Below, piece by piece: positions 48,546 to 56,520 of a stretch of 64,000 bases of DNA; positions within the stretch are counted from its first letter, which is position 1; every line of letters begins with the position of its first letter. This DNA comes from JBFWVJ01 sp050246795 (GTDB lineage Bacteria > Patescibacteriota > Gracilibacteria > JAUYGZ01). The translations under genes were made by a program, and so were the position numbers. The stretch lies in the NCBI GenBank assembly GCA_050246795.1, contig JBFWVJ010000008.1, positions 1 to 64,000 on the forward strand, given 5' to 3'. The notes under the pieces are model-generated. The model saw only the letters and a program-made list of their open reading frames with translations, was not told where the DNA came from and searched no databases.

Positions 48546-49302
48546 AATTCTCTTTTACGATATTGAAACTTCGCTCCAGCCTGTTCTTGTATTTCAGCTA
48601 GCAAATAATGATTGGATCAGTCCCGAAAGTATCTTATCAGAACGACATCTAGTTTCTGTTTGTTGGAAATGGGAGGGCGAGAATAAAGTACATTCTGTAT
48701 CTTTAATCGATGATCTTAAACGCTTTAAGAAGGACCCGCATGATGACAAGTTTGTCGTTCAGGAATTTTATAAAGTGCTTATGGAAGCAGATGTTTTGGT
48801 TGCTCACAATGGCGATAAATTTGATCTGCCATATATAAAGACCCGAATGCTGTTCCATGGTCTTCCACCTTTACCTCCTATATCTACTATTGACACGTAT
48901 AAGATCGCGAAATCTCAGTTCATGCTTAACAGCAATAAGTTGAACTACTTAGGACACTTACTTAAAGTTGGCAAGAAAATAGAAACAAGCCAAGGTTTGT
49001 GGATGAGAGTATTTCAAGGAGATCCGAAGGCTGTCAAGGAGATGGTAGAGTACAATAAAGGCGATGTGGAGTTGTTAGAGAGAGTATTCTTAAAGCTACG
49101 GCCCTACTGTGCAAATCATATTAACCGAGAGCTATTTGGTGGGATCGGCTGCCCACGCTGTGGATCATCTGATATCCAATCTCGTGGAACTCACAAAGCA
49201 ATTACAAAGACTTACCAGAGATTTCAATGCCAATCTTGTTTTGGGTGGTTCAAGTTGCTACGCGCAGAGAAAGAACCGTCCACAAAATATAAGGTGCTTT
49301 AA
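48526..49302 (+). CDS. DnaQ-like 3'-5' exonuclease with C-terminal zinc ribbon
   Basis: A 258-residue protein. RILFYDIETS (ExoI), AHNGDKFDLPYI (ExoII) and YNKGDVELLERV (ExoIII) define an RNase H-like exonuclease. After residue 205, CPRCGSSDIQSRG ... FQCQSCFGWFK forms a zinc ribbon like those that begin some transposases. It lies among late genes rather than with the polymerase. Possibly processes branched or host DNA. Confidence 0.8.
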   Translation: MKQNKPRILFYDIETSLQPVLVFQLANNDWISPESILSERHLVSVCWKWEGENKVHSVSLIDDLKRFKKDPHDDKFVVQEFYKVLMEADVLVAHNGDKFDLPYIKTRMLFHGLPPLPPISTIDTYKIAKSQFMLNSNKLNYLGHLLKVGKKIETSQGLWMRVFQGDPKAVKEMVEYNKGDVELLERVFLKLRPYCANHINRELFGGIGCPRCGSSDIQSRGTHKAITKTYQRFQCQSCFGWFKLLRAEKEPSTKYKVL

Positions 49303-49611
49303 ATGGAACTTCCAGAACTCCCCTTCGTTGCATGTGTTTGGAATGATGCATGGGTGGATGGGACTGAAGCGGTTGCTGTCAGTGACGTTCACCTAAAACA
49401 TAAAGCCTCTGTGCATATTACCACCGGATGGCTTCTCTACAAGAATGATGAAGGCGTTTCAGTGGCTAACGAGTTCTGTCCTGATGATGAAACATATCGG
49501 GGCAGAACTTATATCCCGGCAGGAATGATTGTTGATATCAAAGAGTTTAAGTTAACTATACCACGAAAACCCCGCCCCAAGAAGCCGGAAGCGTCATTCA
49601 CGGCACCATAG
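49303..49611 (+). CDS. hypothetical protein
   Basis: A 102-residue protein. Beta-rich: FVACVWNDAWVDG, HITTGWLLYKNDEGV, a short IPAGMIVDIKEF, then a Pro/Lys-rich tail. The WvD...d...t.GWLL pattern occurs in small phage proteins of unknown function. It directly abuts the exonuclease stop. Confidence 0.6.
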   Translation: MELPELPFVACVWNDAWVDGTEAVAVSDVHLKHKASVHITTGWLLYKNDEGVSVANEFCPDDETYRGRTYIPAGMIVDIKEFKLTIPRKPRPKKPEASFTAP

Positions 49612-49620
49612 GAGTGACCT

Positions 49621-50223
49621 ATGAAGAAGGTCCTGATCTCCCTCATTTCGATTCTCGCCTTTACAGCCGCTAGTTGGGGTCCGATTGCTGATCGAGTTAG
49701 CAAGTCCATTCTCCCGGTTGAAGGTGCTAATGGCGGCTGCACTGGTTTTGTAATTAACTCAGACCAGAAGTATGTTCTTACTGCTGCACATTGTGATATG
49801 AGTCCTGCTAGTCCGACCTATGTCGATAAGCTTCCTGCTAAGATTGAGTTCAAGGATACGAAGACTGATCTGATGGTGCTCTTTGCTGAGAAGTTGGATC
49901 GGCCTGCACTGAAGATTGCAACATCTAATCCTGACATTGCAGAAGAAGTTGCTAGTCATGGCTTTGGGTTTTCGCTGAACAAACCACTCTTTCGGTTAGC
50001 GCACATTTCTGCAGAAGATGTAAGAATCCCTGGAACCGAGAATGACTTCCTTGTCACTGATGCGAACTTCATCTCAGGACAAAGTGGTGGGCCTGTGGTT
50101 GATGCTAATGGGGAAGTTGTGATGATTGTCCAGCTTGGGGCGAGTCAGGGAATGGGTGCTGGAGTTGGGGCTGAGACTATTCGGAGATCAGTGAGACGTT
50201 TTCTTCCTGAGGAAAGACCGTAA
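49621..50223 (+). CDS. secreted trypsin-like serine protease
   Basis: A 200-residue protein with a signal peptide (MKKVLISLISILAFTAASWG). The catalytic triad motifs are all present: VLTAAHC (His), DTKTDLMVLFA (Asp) and SGQSGGPVV (Ser). It is exported, so it would act in the periplasm or outside. Rare in phage genomes; possible roles are processing of envelope proteins, superinfection exclusion or virion maturation after assembly. Confidence 0.85.
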   Translation: MKKVLISLISILAFTAASWGPIADRVSKSILPVEGANGGCTGFVINSDQKYVLTAAHCDMSPASPTYVDKLPAKIEFKDTKTDLMVLFAEKLDRPALKIATSNPDIAEEVASHGFGFSLNKPLFRLAHISAEDVRIPGTENDFLVTDANFISGQSGGPVVDANGEVVMIVQLGASQGMGAGVGAETIRRSVRRFLPEERP

Positions 50224-50225
50224 AG

Positions 50226-50801
50226 ATGGAACAGAAACCGAAGATCACTATTGGGCTTCCTAGCTATGGACTCATGACAACTGAATGTGTCATGGCGCTT
50301 TCAAAGATGCTGATGACCTCTAAGCTGGATCTGCATCTTGTATTTAATGTTGGTCTTTATATTGATTATAACCGTAATCAGATTGTTGATGCAGCACTGC
50401 AGAATGGATCGGATTATCTGCTGTTTGTAGACTCGGACATGGCTTTTCCGGTTGATGGGTTAGAAAGGCTGCTGGCTCATCAGAAGGATATCGTTGGTGG
50501 GTATTATAACACGAGACGAGGGAACTGTCCGGTGAGGGTGTGGGATGAGGATGGGAAACTTATTGCTCCTGATCCGATTCCAGAAGAACTCTTTCAGTGT
50601 GCCGTTCTACCAACTGGATTTATGTTGATTCGGTTGGAGGCTTTAAAGAAGCTCCAGAAACCTTTCTTTCAGGTGATTACCCATGCTCAGGGAACTATCG
50701 GAGAAGATGTGAGTTTCTGTAAGAAAGCCGTCGATGCAGGATTGGAGATCTGGTGTGATGGCTCAATTCGGGTGGGCCATGTCGGGAAGATGATCTTTTA
50801 A
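50226..50801 (+). CDS. GT-A family glycosyltransferase
   Basis: A 191-residue protein. ITIGLPSYG, RNQIVDAALQNGSDYLLFVDSDM (the DxD metal site), GGYYNTRRG, and GEDVSFCKKAVDAGL match GT2-type enzymes of phages. It may glycosylate virion proteins, host surface or modified DNA. A terminator follows. Confidence 0.8.
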   Translation: MEQKPKITIGLPSYGLMTTECVMALSKMLMTSKLDLHLVFNVGLYIDYNRNQIVDAALQNGSDYLLFVDSDMAFPVDGLERLLAHQKDIVGGYYNTRRGNCPVRVWDEDGKLIAPDPIPEELFQCAVLPTGFMLIRLEALKKLQKPFFQVITHAQGTIGEDVSFCKKAVDAGLEIWCDGSIRVGHVGKMIF

Positions 50802-50826
50802 CCAACAATTGAATAGAAATAAAAAT

Positions 50827-50865
50827 ACCCCTCCAGAGGACTGCTGTCGTCTCAAGGGGTTTTTT
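50827..50865 (+). terminator. intrinsic terminator after glycosyltransferase
   Basis: ACCCCT/AGGGGT with inner GAGGAC/GTCTC-type pairing, followed by six T. Ends the main late transcript before the last HNH gene. Confidence 0.8.
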
Positions 50866-50906
50866 ATGACCAACAACTTAAATAAAATCCCACACAGGAA
50901 AAAGAG

Positions 50907-51515
50907 ATGGAAAAATTTAGAGAGGGTAGTCCTTGTAATATTTGTGGAAAAACGTTAAGATATATTAAAGGAGGGGCGTGCGTGAACTGTAGTCGATTAC
51001 GGGCCAAGCATCAAGCCATGCCAAAAAGAAAGGGTGTATGGAAGCATAAACTTACCCAAATAAATGAGACTACGCTGCGCGCGATATGCCAATTTTGTGG
51101 GCCCATTAAAGTAAAAAGAAAAAGGAAAGGCTTTGTTTGTATTAATAAGGTTAATGAAGAGCGTAAGAAATATAGGGAGCGACATAAAGAAAGGTTGAAC
51201 CTTGCAGCTCGGTTAGCTTATAAGGAGGCACCTAAAGTTAAGGCCGATCCCGCTGACACACGACGTAAAATGTTATGGGCTGATTATCGTCTAACTCCCG
51301 AGGATTATCAATTTCTTTTAGAAAAACAAAATGGGGTATGTGCCATTTGTCTTCAACCCTCCAGTGACGATAGGAGCTTAGCAGTAGATCATTGTCATAC
51401 AACTGGAAAGGTTAGGGGCCTTTTGTGTATGCGCCACAATCTACTGCTCGGTTTTGCTCAAGACGACCCACAAATCTTAACAGCCGCCATACAATACCTT
51501 AAAAGCCATTCCTGA
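50907..51515 (+). CDS. HNH endonuclease VII-type
   Basis: A 202-residue protein. CNICGKTL...CVNCSR and CQFCGP...CINK zinc units, then YRLTPEDYQFLL, CAICLQP, AVDHCHTTGKVRGLLC and RHNLLLG. The last position has RHN where the family has CN, a partial loss of the zinc site. Isolated between two terminators, so it probably has its own start signal. Confidence 0.83.
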   Translation: MEKFREGSPCNICGKTLRYIKGGACVNCSRLRAKHQAMPKRKGVWKHKLTQINETTLRAICQFCGPIKVKRKRKGFVCINKVNEERKKYRERHKERLNLAARLAYKEAPKVKADPADTRRKMLWADYRLTPEDYQFLLEKQNGVCAICLQPSSDDRSLAVDHCHTTGKVRGLLCMRHNLLLGFAQDDPQILTAAIQYLKSHS

Positions 51516-51523
51516 AGGCTGGC

Positions 51524-51553
51524 AGGCTTTCTGAGAGGGGTTTTTCTTTTTTA
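51524..51553 (+). terminator. terminator at the convergent junction
   Basis: GAAGGC/GCTTTC stem, then GAGAGGGGTTTTTCTTTTTT. The plus-strand T-run is strong, but the stem is weak. On the other strand the A-rich stretch leads into the same stem, so it may act both ways between converging operons. Confidence 0.45.
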
Positions 51554-51608
51554 CAATGAAGTGATTGGGGAAGGGGAGAAGTCGGCCTATAAGTCATCCT
51601 AGGAGGTT

Positions 51609-51782
51609 CTAGAGGGCATTCTCAGGTACTTCTAGCTCGTCCCAGTCATATATGTAGTCATAAACCTCTCCACATTGTGAGCACTTAAAAGCTATATGAG
51701 ATGAACAGACGTCACAGTAGGTTTCGGTTTCTTCCCATTCTATTTCTGGGGCTGTAAACTGACACTCTTTACACTTGTGCAT
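51609..51782 (-). CDS. 57-residue zinc-ribbon protein
   Basis: MHKCKECQFTAPE, then TYCDVCSSHIAFKCSQCGEVYD: three CxxC pairs, at least one full zinc ribbon, and an acidic C-terminus. Last gene of the replication block. Confidence 0.65.
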   Translation of the reverse strand: MHKCKECQFTAPEIEWEETETYCDVCSSHIAFKCSQCGEVYDYIYDWDELEVPENAL

Positions 51783-51785
51783 AAT

Positions 51786-52043
51786 TTAGCTGGTCGGCTT
51801 GGTCCTCATAATCGCTGACATGAGAGCCTCAGTGGACATCTCGGCTGGGTTCCAAAGGCAAGGAAGGTTACAATTGGGGCAGTTGCTCCTTCCGTAGCCG
51901 ATCTTATCCAGATGTCCAGCGGCTGCATTATTTCTCTTTACGGTCTCCACTGGACTACCCTTCAGTAGAAGATAGATACCAAGAAGAGCCTTGTACCGAT
52001 TTTCCCGTGATTGATGTCGGAAACAACTTCCACACAGTTTCAT
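51786..52043 (-). CDS. Cys-rich hypothetical protein
   Basis: An 85-residue protein: MKLCGSCFRHQ start, helical middle (YKALLGIYLLLKG), then SNCPNCNLPCLWNPAEM. Two CxxC pairs may bind zinc together. Its ATG shares one base with the stop of the thyX 3' remnant. Confidence 0.6.
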   Translation of the reverse strand: MKLCGSCFRHQSRENRYKALLGIYLLLKGSPVETVKRNNAAAGHLDKIGYGRSNCPNCNLPCLWNPAEMSTEALMSAIMRTKPTS

Positions 52044-52129
52044 TATTTAATCTCCGAAAAGAGTTCATAAGTTCGTGGAAAGAGCTGCTGGATATAAGAT
52101 GCAACCACTTCCGCATATTGTCGGATCAT
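52043..52129 (-). pseudogene. orphan 3' end of thyX after the homing endonuclease
   Basis: A 28-codon frame, MIRQYAEVVASYIQQLFPRT..., that matches the last 28 residues of the complete ThyX (52572-53261: IQRYAQVVHKILKEKFPRT...) at about half of positions, including FPRT.ELF and the YA.VV core. It overlaps the endonuclease stop by ATGA. Likely the original thyX end, displaced when the endonuclease inserted with its own copy of the 3' end. Confidence 0.7.
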
Positions 52130-52575
52130 TGTGGTCCCTTTCTGTTTAGGGCGTGTAACTTATCAAAGTAGCTTAGTCGTAATTCACAGAGGTTATTCGG
52201 ACAGATCTTTATGACACCGTCTTGCTTCCAGTTAAAACAAGACTTTCTAAAATCCAAAATAAGTTTTGCTTGCTCTTGTTTAGTTACCAAATATGGCAAT
52301 AGATAACTTAAAACTTCAACTGTCTTTACATCACCAACATACCACTCGTAGGTTGGCTTATGTTTAGTTGGATTTGTATTAGAGGTAGACTTAAACGTTC
52401 CGCCAAATAAGTTGTGCAGCTTCTCTATAGTAGGTTTATGGGTCATGCGAACACTAATACGAACCTGAAAACTTAGTGTTTTTCTTCTGTTAGTTCCTGG
52501 ATTATTCTTGGCCATGCCAATATAACCTTCTCCATCGACTATTCCAGCAGCCCATGCCAAGTCAGTTTTTCTCAT
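52126..52575 (-). CDS. LAGLIDADG homing endonuclease
   Basis: A 149-residue protein. AWAAGIVDGEGYIGMAKN carries the LAGLIDADG motif once; FGGTFKSTS and TYEWYVGDVKTV are typical of the rest. A single motif implies a homodimer. The start overlaps the end of thyX by 4 bases, so it is translated after thyX without disrupting it. Confidence 0.85.
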   Translation of the reverse strand: MRKTDLAWAAGIVDGEGYIGMAKNNPGTNRRKTLSFQVRISVRMTHKPTIEKLHNLFGGTFKSTSNTNPTKHKPTYEWYVGDVKTVEVLSYLLPYLVTKQEQAKLILDFRKSCFNWKQDGVIKICPNNLCELRLSYFDKLHALNRKGPQ

Positions 52576-53261
52576 GATTTGCTTTCATCAAATAATTCCA
52601 TTGTTCTAGGAAATTTTTCCTTCAGAATTTTATGCACAACTTGGGCGTATCTCTGGATCTCCCACTGAGCAGAAGTGTCCAGCCTGAGAGTAAGGAAAGC
52701 TAGCCAGTTACGGAGATTTGCTGAGGCTCTCATTCGGGAGTATTGATTGACTGGTAGAACGAGTCTAGCCAGTTCCCGACTGACCCCATCTTTCAGGAGA
52801 TTCTCATAAGCATCTCTGGCAAAGAATGTCGCTGCTTTGATGGTTGCTTGGTGACACTGAGCATCAAACTCGGTAAATCCTTCCTCGCTTGACTGCTTGT
52901 TCTTCACTGCCTGCTTACCAGCCATCAACCTTTCTATTGATGGGATGTAGTAAAGGTCAGGTAGTTCAGTGTATCGCCCTGACATTTCATTGTAGGACTG
53001 GGTCCGATGTCGGTGCCATTCACGGAACACCATAATCGGAGCCTGGACTTCGATCGTCATCCCTGCCATTTCAAATGGTGTCATATGCTTATGTTCGTAG
53101 AGAAAGCGTAGGAGCTTCTCGTCTCCCGGAGATCCGTCTTCCTTTGGACCCCATCCCTGAAATCCCTTCGCCGTAGACATTCTCGCAGATTCAATAATGC
53201 GTTCGTCGGATCCCCAGCTTTCAATTAGTTTGCAGTAACCGTGATCAAGAACCTGAATCAT
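52572..53261 (-). CDS. thyX: flavin-dependent thymidylate synthase
   Basis: A 229-residue protein making dTMP from dUMP with FAD and methylene-tetrahydrofolate. EWHRHRTQSYNEMSGRYTEL is the ThyX motif (RHRxxSxNExSxRY). Full length, with the substrate Arg region RMRASANLRNWLAF. Together with dCMP deaminase it supplies dTMP from dCMP. Overlaps the kinase gene by 4 bases. Confidence 0.95.
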   Translation of the reverse strand: MIQVLDHGYCKLIESWGSDERIIESARMSTAKGFQGWGPKEDGSPGDEKLLRFLYEHKHMTPFEMAGMTIEVQAPIMVFREWHRHRTQSYNEMSGRYTELPDLYYIPSIERLMAGKQAVKNKQSSEEGFTEFDAQCHQATIKAATFFARDAYENLLKDGVSRELARLVLPVNQYSRMRASANLRNWLAFLTLRLDTSAQWEIQRYAQVVHKILKEKFPRTMELFDESKS

Positions 53262-53833
53262 CGTGTTTCTCCGGCAAACCCAGGCCAGACATGGTTGTTT
53301 TCATGGTAAATTATTCTATCAGTTGATGGTGGCCATCCAGCATCAAATAGGTGACATTCATAGCAGTCTTTGCCAGTAGTATTTTCCCGATATCCTCTAT
53401 AAATAAGTTCATCCGCATCCAATGGATCAGTTCTCTTTACCATCTCCTTGATGACATCAAACAGCCAAGGCTGATTGGTATCGTGTGCTCGCTGGAGACA
53501 AGTAGCTGCAGGAGTCGGTACCTCGTAGAAATAAGTCTTCCATGGACCTTCTCTTACGAAATCCCTCTTCTCTCGGCTCCAGTGAGTTTCATCCGCGATG
53601 ACGGTTCCATGACCTGAAAGAAATAGGCTATGGATCATCACACGATAAAGTGCTCTCACCATTGGTTCAGCTTCCTTCGCATACACCTGACCGTGGAGTG
53701 CGAGCCGGATGTTGTCTTGGTTGACAATTGGTGCATGGAATTCCTTAGCAAGTTGTCGGGCTATGGTAGACTTTCCTGATCTCGGCAGTCCGTACATAGC
53801 GATGAGTGTGCCTAACTTTAAAGTGTCTCCCAA
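53258..53833 (-). CDS. P-loop nucleotide/polynucleotide kinase, TTG start
   Basis: A 191-residue protein. MYGLPRSGKSTIARQLA is the P-loop, with VNQDNIRLALHG following, and THWSREKRDF near the lid: the T4 Pnk-like or zeta-like kinase family. A TTG start with AAAGGA upstream keeps the first strand (LGTLIAMYG). It could phosphorylate nucleosides or nucleic-acid ends. Confidence 0.7.
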   Translation of the reverse strand: MGDTLKLGTLIAMYGLPRSGKSTIARQLAKEFHAPIVNQDNIRLALHGQVYAKEAEPMVRALYRVMIHSLFLSGHGTVIADETHWSREKRDFVREGPWKTYFYEVPTPAATCLQRAHDTNQPWLFDVIKEMVKRTDPLDADELIYRGYRENTTGKDCYECHLFDAGWPPSTDRIIYHENNHVWPGFAGETR

Positions 53834-54087
53834 TCTATTTTCCTTTCTGATATGCGAATTCTCATATCTGATAATGCCGGATCCTCTCTTACCCGAATTT
53901 GTTTGAGCATGAATTTCTGAACCGGAGAATTGTCAGACAGTAATCTCGCAGTTGATTTTATCTCTTCACAATACTGCTGGAAGATTTCTGGTGAGACAAA
54001 AAAGGTGAGATATTCTGGCAGGAAAAGTCTAGCAGCTTTATAACTGGAGCGGATGGAGAGTAGGAAATCTGTGGCAGATGAGTTCAC
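53818..54087 (-). CDS. helical hypothetical protein, GTG start
   Basis: An 89-residue helical protein (SSATDFLLSIRSSYKAARLFLPEYL ...). GTG overlaps the upstream stop (GTGA). Basic C-terminus with RIRISERKI. No family recognised. Confidence 0.6.
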   Translation of the reverse strand: MNSSATDFLLSIRSSYKAARLFLPEYLTFFVSPEIFQQYCEEIKSTARLLSDNSPVQKFMLKQIRVREDPALSDMRIRISERKIDWETL

Positions 54088-54656
54088 CTGCTCTTCTCTC
54101 CTAGTGCCCGATCTCCTCGACGATCCCGATAAGCTCTGAGACAATCAGGGCAACAGCAGAACTCAGGATGCTGAACGGGATCAGGGCGTAACCTAGTATT
54201 CGCACTCCCGACTTGAGGAATGAAATTTGTTGATGATTGAGTCCGATCATTCTTTAACCTTTCAATAAGTTCCTTGACACTAAAACAAATCCCTGTCGCC
54301 AGCTTCGCCATCAGATCCGGACGTTCAGGCTCTCCGTCATAGAGAATATATCCAAGCTTTCCATGACCAAGCATCCATCCGAGTTCAAGACCTGCTGATC
54401 GTCCAGCAGGCATTACCAGCACCCCGATATCTGAACTCTTCAAATGTTTAAGATCAAACTGAAATGCGGTTTCAGTAAAGTCCATTGCAAGAGCATCCTT
54501 GAACTTCATCTTATGACGAACGGCATAATCCGCCCAGTAATCTCCCTGTGCTGCCCTCCACTCATCGAAGGCATTGAAGCCCTCGATGCGGAGAATGTTG
54601 GCTACTTCTTCAACCCTAGGGTTGGAAAGAGAGCCGATGATGTATACTTTCTTCAT
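54084..54656 (-). CDS. nucleoside 2-deoxyribosyltransferase-like protein
   Basis: A 190-residue protein. KVYIIGSLSNPRVEEVANIL, GFNAFDEW, and SSDIGVLVMPAGRSAGLELGWMLGHGK show the Rossmann-like deoxyribosyltransferase fold with the catalytic-type Glu in LELG. Most phage relatives have unproven substrates. A C-terminal FCCCPDCLRAY adds a possible metal site. Confidence 0.7.
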   Translation of the reverse strand: MKKVYIIGSLSNPRVEEVANILRIEGFNAFDEWRAAQGDYWADYAVRHKMKFKDALAMDFTETAFQFDLKHLKSSDIGVLVMPAGRSAGLELGWMLGHGKLGYILYDGEPERPDLMAKLATGICFSVKELIERLKNDRTQSSTNFIPQVGSANTRLRPDPVQHPEFCCCPDCLRAYRDRRGDRALGEKSR

Positions 54657-55117
54657 TCGCTTTCCTCAATCGCATACCACGGAATTCCTGCTTCGGAAAG
54701 AATCTGAGCAGAAAGTTCCAGTGATTCCTTCCAGCTTTCCCGAACTTCGTTGTTGTTCTTATAACCAAGCACGGCACGAATGCCTGCCTGAATTGCAAGC
54801 TTAGAACATTCCGTACAGATGTTAGGATGTCCAAAGGACGGGTAAACATATAGATAAGAACCCCTTGCCTCATGTCCAGCCTGAATAATAGCGTTCTGCT
54901 CGGCATGAACAATCAGCTTATATTTGGTAGGACGATCTGCATACCTCTTCGGATCATCCCACACTCGACGAGAGAATCCGTTATAGCCCATCCCAACAAC
55001 CTGCTTAAGGTCGTTGACGATTACTGCGCCCACCTGAGTTGAAGGATCCTTACTCCATGTTGATACGTGCTTGGCGAGATCCAGAAACCTACTGTCCCAC
55101 TTTTGGCCGAATATCAT
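54653..55117 (-). CDS. dCMP deaminase
   Basis: A 154-residue protein converting dCMP to dUMP. HAEQNAIIQ (zinc His and catalytic Glu) and PNICTECSKLAIQAG (two Cys ligands) are the cytidine/dCMP deaminase motifs. It feeds ThyX. It overlaps the DUF5664 gene upstream by 29 bases. Confidence 0.9.
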   Translation of the reverse strand: MIFGQKWDSRFLDLAKHVSTWSKDPSTQVGAVIVNDLKQVVGMGYNGFSRRVWDDPKRYADRPTKYKLIVHAEQNAIIQAGHEARGSYLYVYPSFGHPNICTECSKLAIQAGIRAVLGYKNNNEVRESWKESLELSAQILSEAGIPWYAIEESE

Positions 55118-55442
55118 CCGTTCCTAGCCCCCTCTTCTGATAAATGTAAAGTGCAATCGCGTGCCATGCTACTGCAATTAGGTGATTAGATCCGGTCTCA
55201 GGATCATTGTCTTCACCCATCAACCACTGACGGAGATGGCGTTCAAGCGCATCCTGACTGAGACTCCACTTGTAGCCCTTCTCCCAGTTACGATCAGCAT
55301 ACTTGAATGCTCCCTTTCCATAGTGCTCCGCTAGGGCCCATAGAAACTCCTGAGGGATGAGACTGAATCGAGCTAACTTGGCTCCCTTCTCTCCTCCAGT
55401 TGATGGATCAATCGTTCGTACTTCTTCCTGCTTAAACGCCAT
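55089..55442 (-). CDS. DUF5664 / dATP-dGTP diphosphohydrolase-like
   Basis: A 117-residue protein. DPSTGGEKGAKLARFSLIP, HYGKGAFKYADRNWEKGY, ALERHLRQWLMGEDNDPETG and HLIAVAWHAIAL match the DUF5664 helical family that includes phage dATP/dGTP pyrophosphohydrolases. The start is the ATG just inside the MazG-like gene. It would trim purine dNTP pools. Confidence 0.75.
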   Translation of the reverse strand: MAFKQEEVRTIDPSTGGEKGAKLARFSLIPQEFLWALAEHYGKGAFKYADRNWEKGYKWSLSQDALERHLRQWLMGEDNDPETGSNHLIAVAWHAIALYIYQKRGLGTDDIRPKVGQ

Positions 55443-55839
55443 GCGCCTCCTTAAACATCTGCCAACATGCATCGCAAGAAACCTTCGGCATCTTAACCGC
55501 CTTATATCCCTTGTGTTTCTTGCATCTAGTAGTAAGTTCCTTCGCTGCTTGCTCAGCTTCAGCTTCCTTCTCGTGCTTCTCAAGGTTATAGTTCATGATG
55601 TCTTCGAGGGTCCACCCGAATTTCTTAGCTAGGGCAGTGAGGTAGAAAAGCACATCACCCATTTCCTCTAGTCCATCTTCCTTGGAATATTGCTTTCCAA
55701 CATTACCCTTCAATACATACTTCTTAAACCAACCACCGATCTCACCGGCCTCTTCGTTGAGGGCAATGACCAGATATTCTTTGGTCATATAGGATGAGGT
55801 CTGGTCCTTGACGAACTTCTGATAGTTTGAAATGTTCAT
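55432..55839 (-). CDS. MazG-like NTP pyrophosphohydrolase with Cys tail
   Basis: A 135-residue protein. ALNEEAGEIGGW and DGLEEMGDVLFYLTALAKKFG supply the ExxE...ExxD metal sites of the MazG fold. The C-terminus adds CKKHKG...VSCDACW, which may bind zinc. Start set at MNISNYQKF. It hydrolyses non-standard or excess NTPs. Confidence 0.8.
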   Translation of the reverse strand: MNISNYQKFVKDQTSSYMTKEYLVIALNEEAGEIGGWFKKYVLKGNVGKQYSKEDGLEEMGDVLFYLTALAKKFGWTLEDIMNYNLEKHEKEAEAEQAAKELTTRCKKHKGYKAVKMPKVSCDACWQMFKEAHGV

Positions 55840-56165
55840 TTGCTTTTTCCTTTTGATTCCTGCCAGAGAATTTTCTCCATTAGAGCGGCAGCTCTTGCTG
55901 ACGGCCTCCTCGTAAGGAATCCAGTTCCCCGAGCCAGCTCGTATGAGATTTTCTTGTTGCCAAACTGTTGAGCAGTCGGGTCCAGAATAAGACCAGACTC
56001 GTGCTTGAGAAACCAATGAGTTCCATAGGTTCCAGACTTAATTCGCATGACGTGTGGCGTCCATCCGGCAGCTCTACCTCCAAGAAGGTGATATAACGCT
56101 TCGCTGGCAACATAGCAGTTTCCATCCTTAATATTTCTTTCCATTTGCTGAAAGTCGATGCTCAC
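55836..56165 (-). CDS. papain/transglutaminase-like protein with C-H-D triad
   Basis: A 109-residue protein. GNCYVASEALYHLLGG holds the likely nucleophile Cys at a helix start, GTHWFLKHESG the His and LILDPTAQQFG the Asp: the C...H...D order of papain-like folds. The size suits a minimal domain found in many phages. Peptidase, amidase or transferase activity cannot be told apart. GTG start; a later ATG is possible. Confidence 0.6.
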   Translation of the reverse strand: MSIDFQQMERNIKDGNCYVASEALYHLLGGRAAGWTPHVMRIKSGTYGTHWFLKHESGLILDPTAQQFGNKKISYELARGTGFLTRRPSARAAALMEKILWQESKGKSK

Positions 56166-56520
56166 GTGTGTGATCTACCCGATTGGCATTGTAGATGGTC
56201 TTTTCTACGTAGGCACCAGCGATATCCAACCCAAGTCCACCACAGAAATCCAGTAGACGAATAAAGAGATCCGCGGCTTCAACTTCCAATCCACTCCGAT
56301 GCGGGAGTTTGTCGTCCATGAGGTCCTTCCGGTCGGCTTCTAGCATTTCACTGAGTTCTGAGTGCATTAAAGCAATCATCTCTGGAACACTTCGTTGCTT
56401 TGGCTGGCCAGTTTCCAAGTCCTTCCACCACCGCTTGTTGTCATTATGAGTGATTTCAGTTAACCACTGTATCTGTCTCCGTGCCTTTTCTAAATGTTCC
56501 TGCTTCTCTGGATTAACCAA
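56128..56520 (-). CDS. MazG/dUTPase-like all-alpha NTP pyrophosphohydrolase, TTG start
   Basis: A 130-residue protein. KRWWKDLETGQPKQRSV, ALMHSELSEMLEADRK, LEVEAADLFIRLLDFCG: the WW..L.TG...R...E......SEl.Ea.e..R pattern with ExxD metal site. AGGAGG lies 6 bases before the TTG, and TTG overlaps the previous stop. It could clear dUTP or other dNTPs. Confidence 0.75.
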   Translation of the reverse strand: MVNPEKQEHLEKARRQIQWLTEITHNDNKRWWKDLETGQPKQRSVPEMIALMHSELSEMLEADRKDLMDDKLPHRSGLEVEAADLFIRLLDFCGGLGLDIAGAYVEKTIYNANRVDHTREHRLSANGKKY

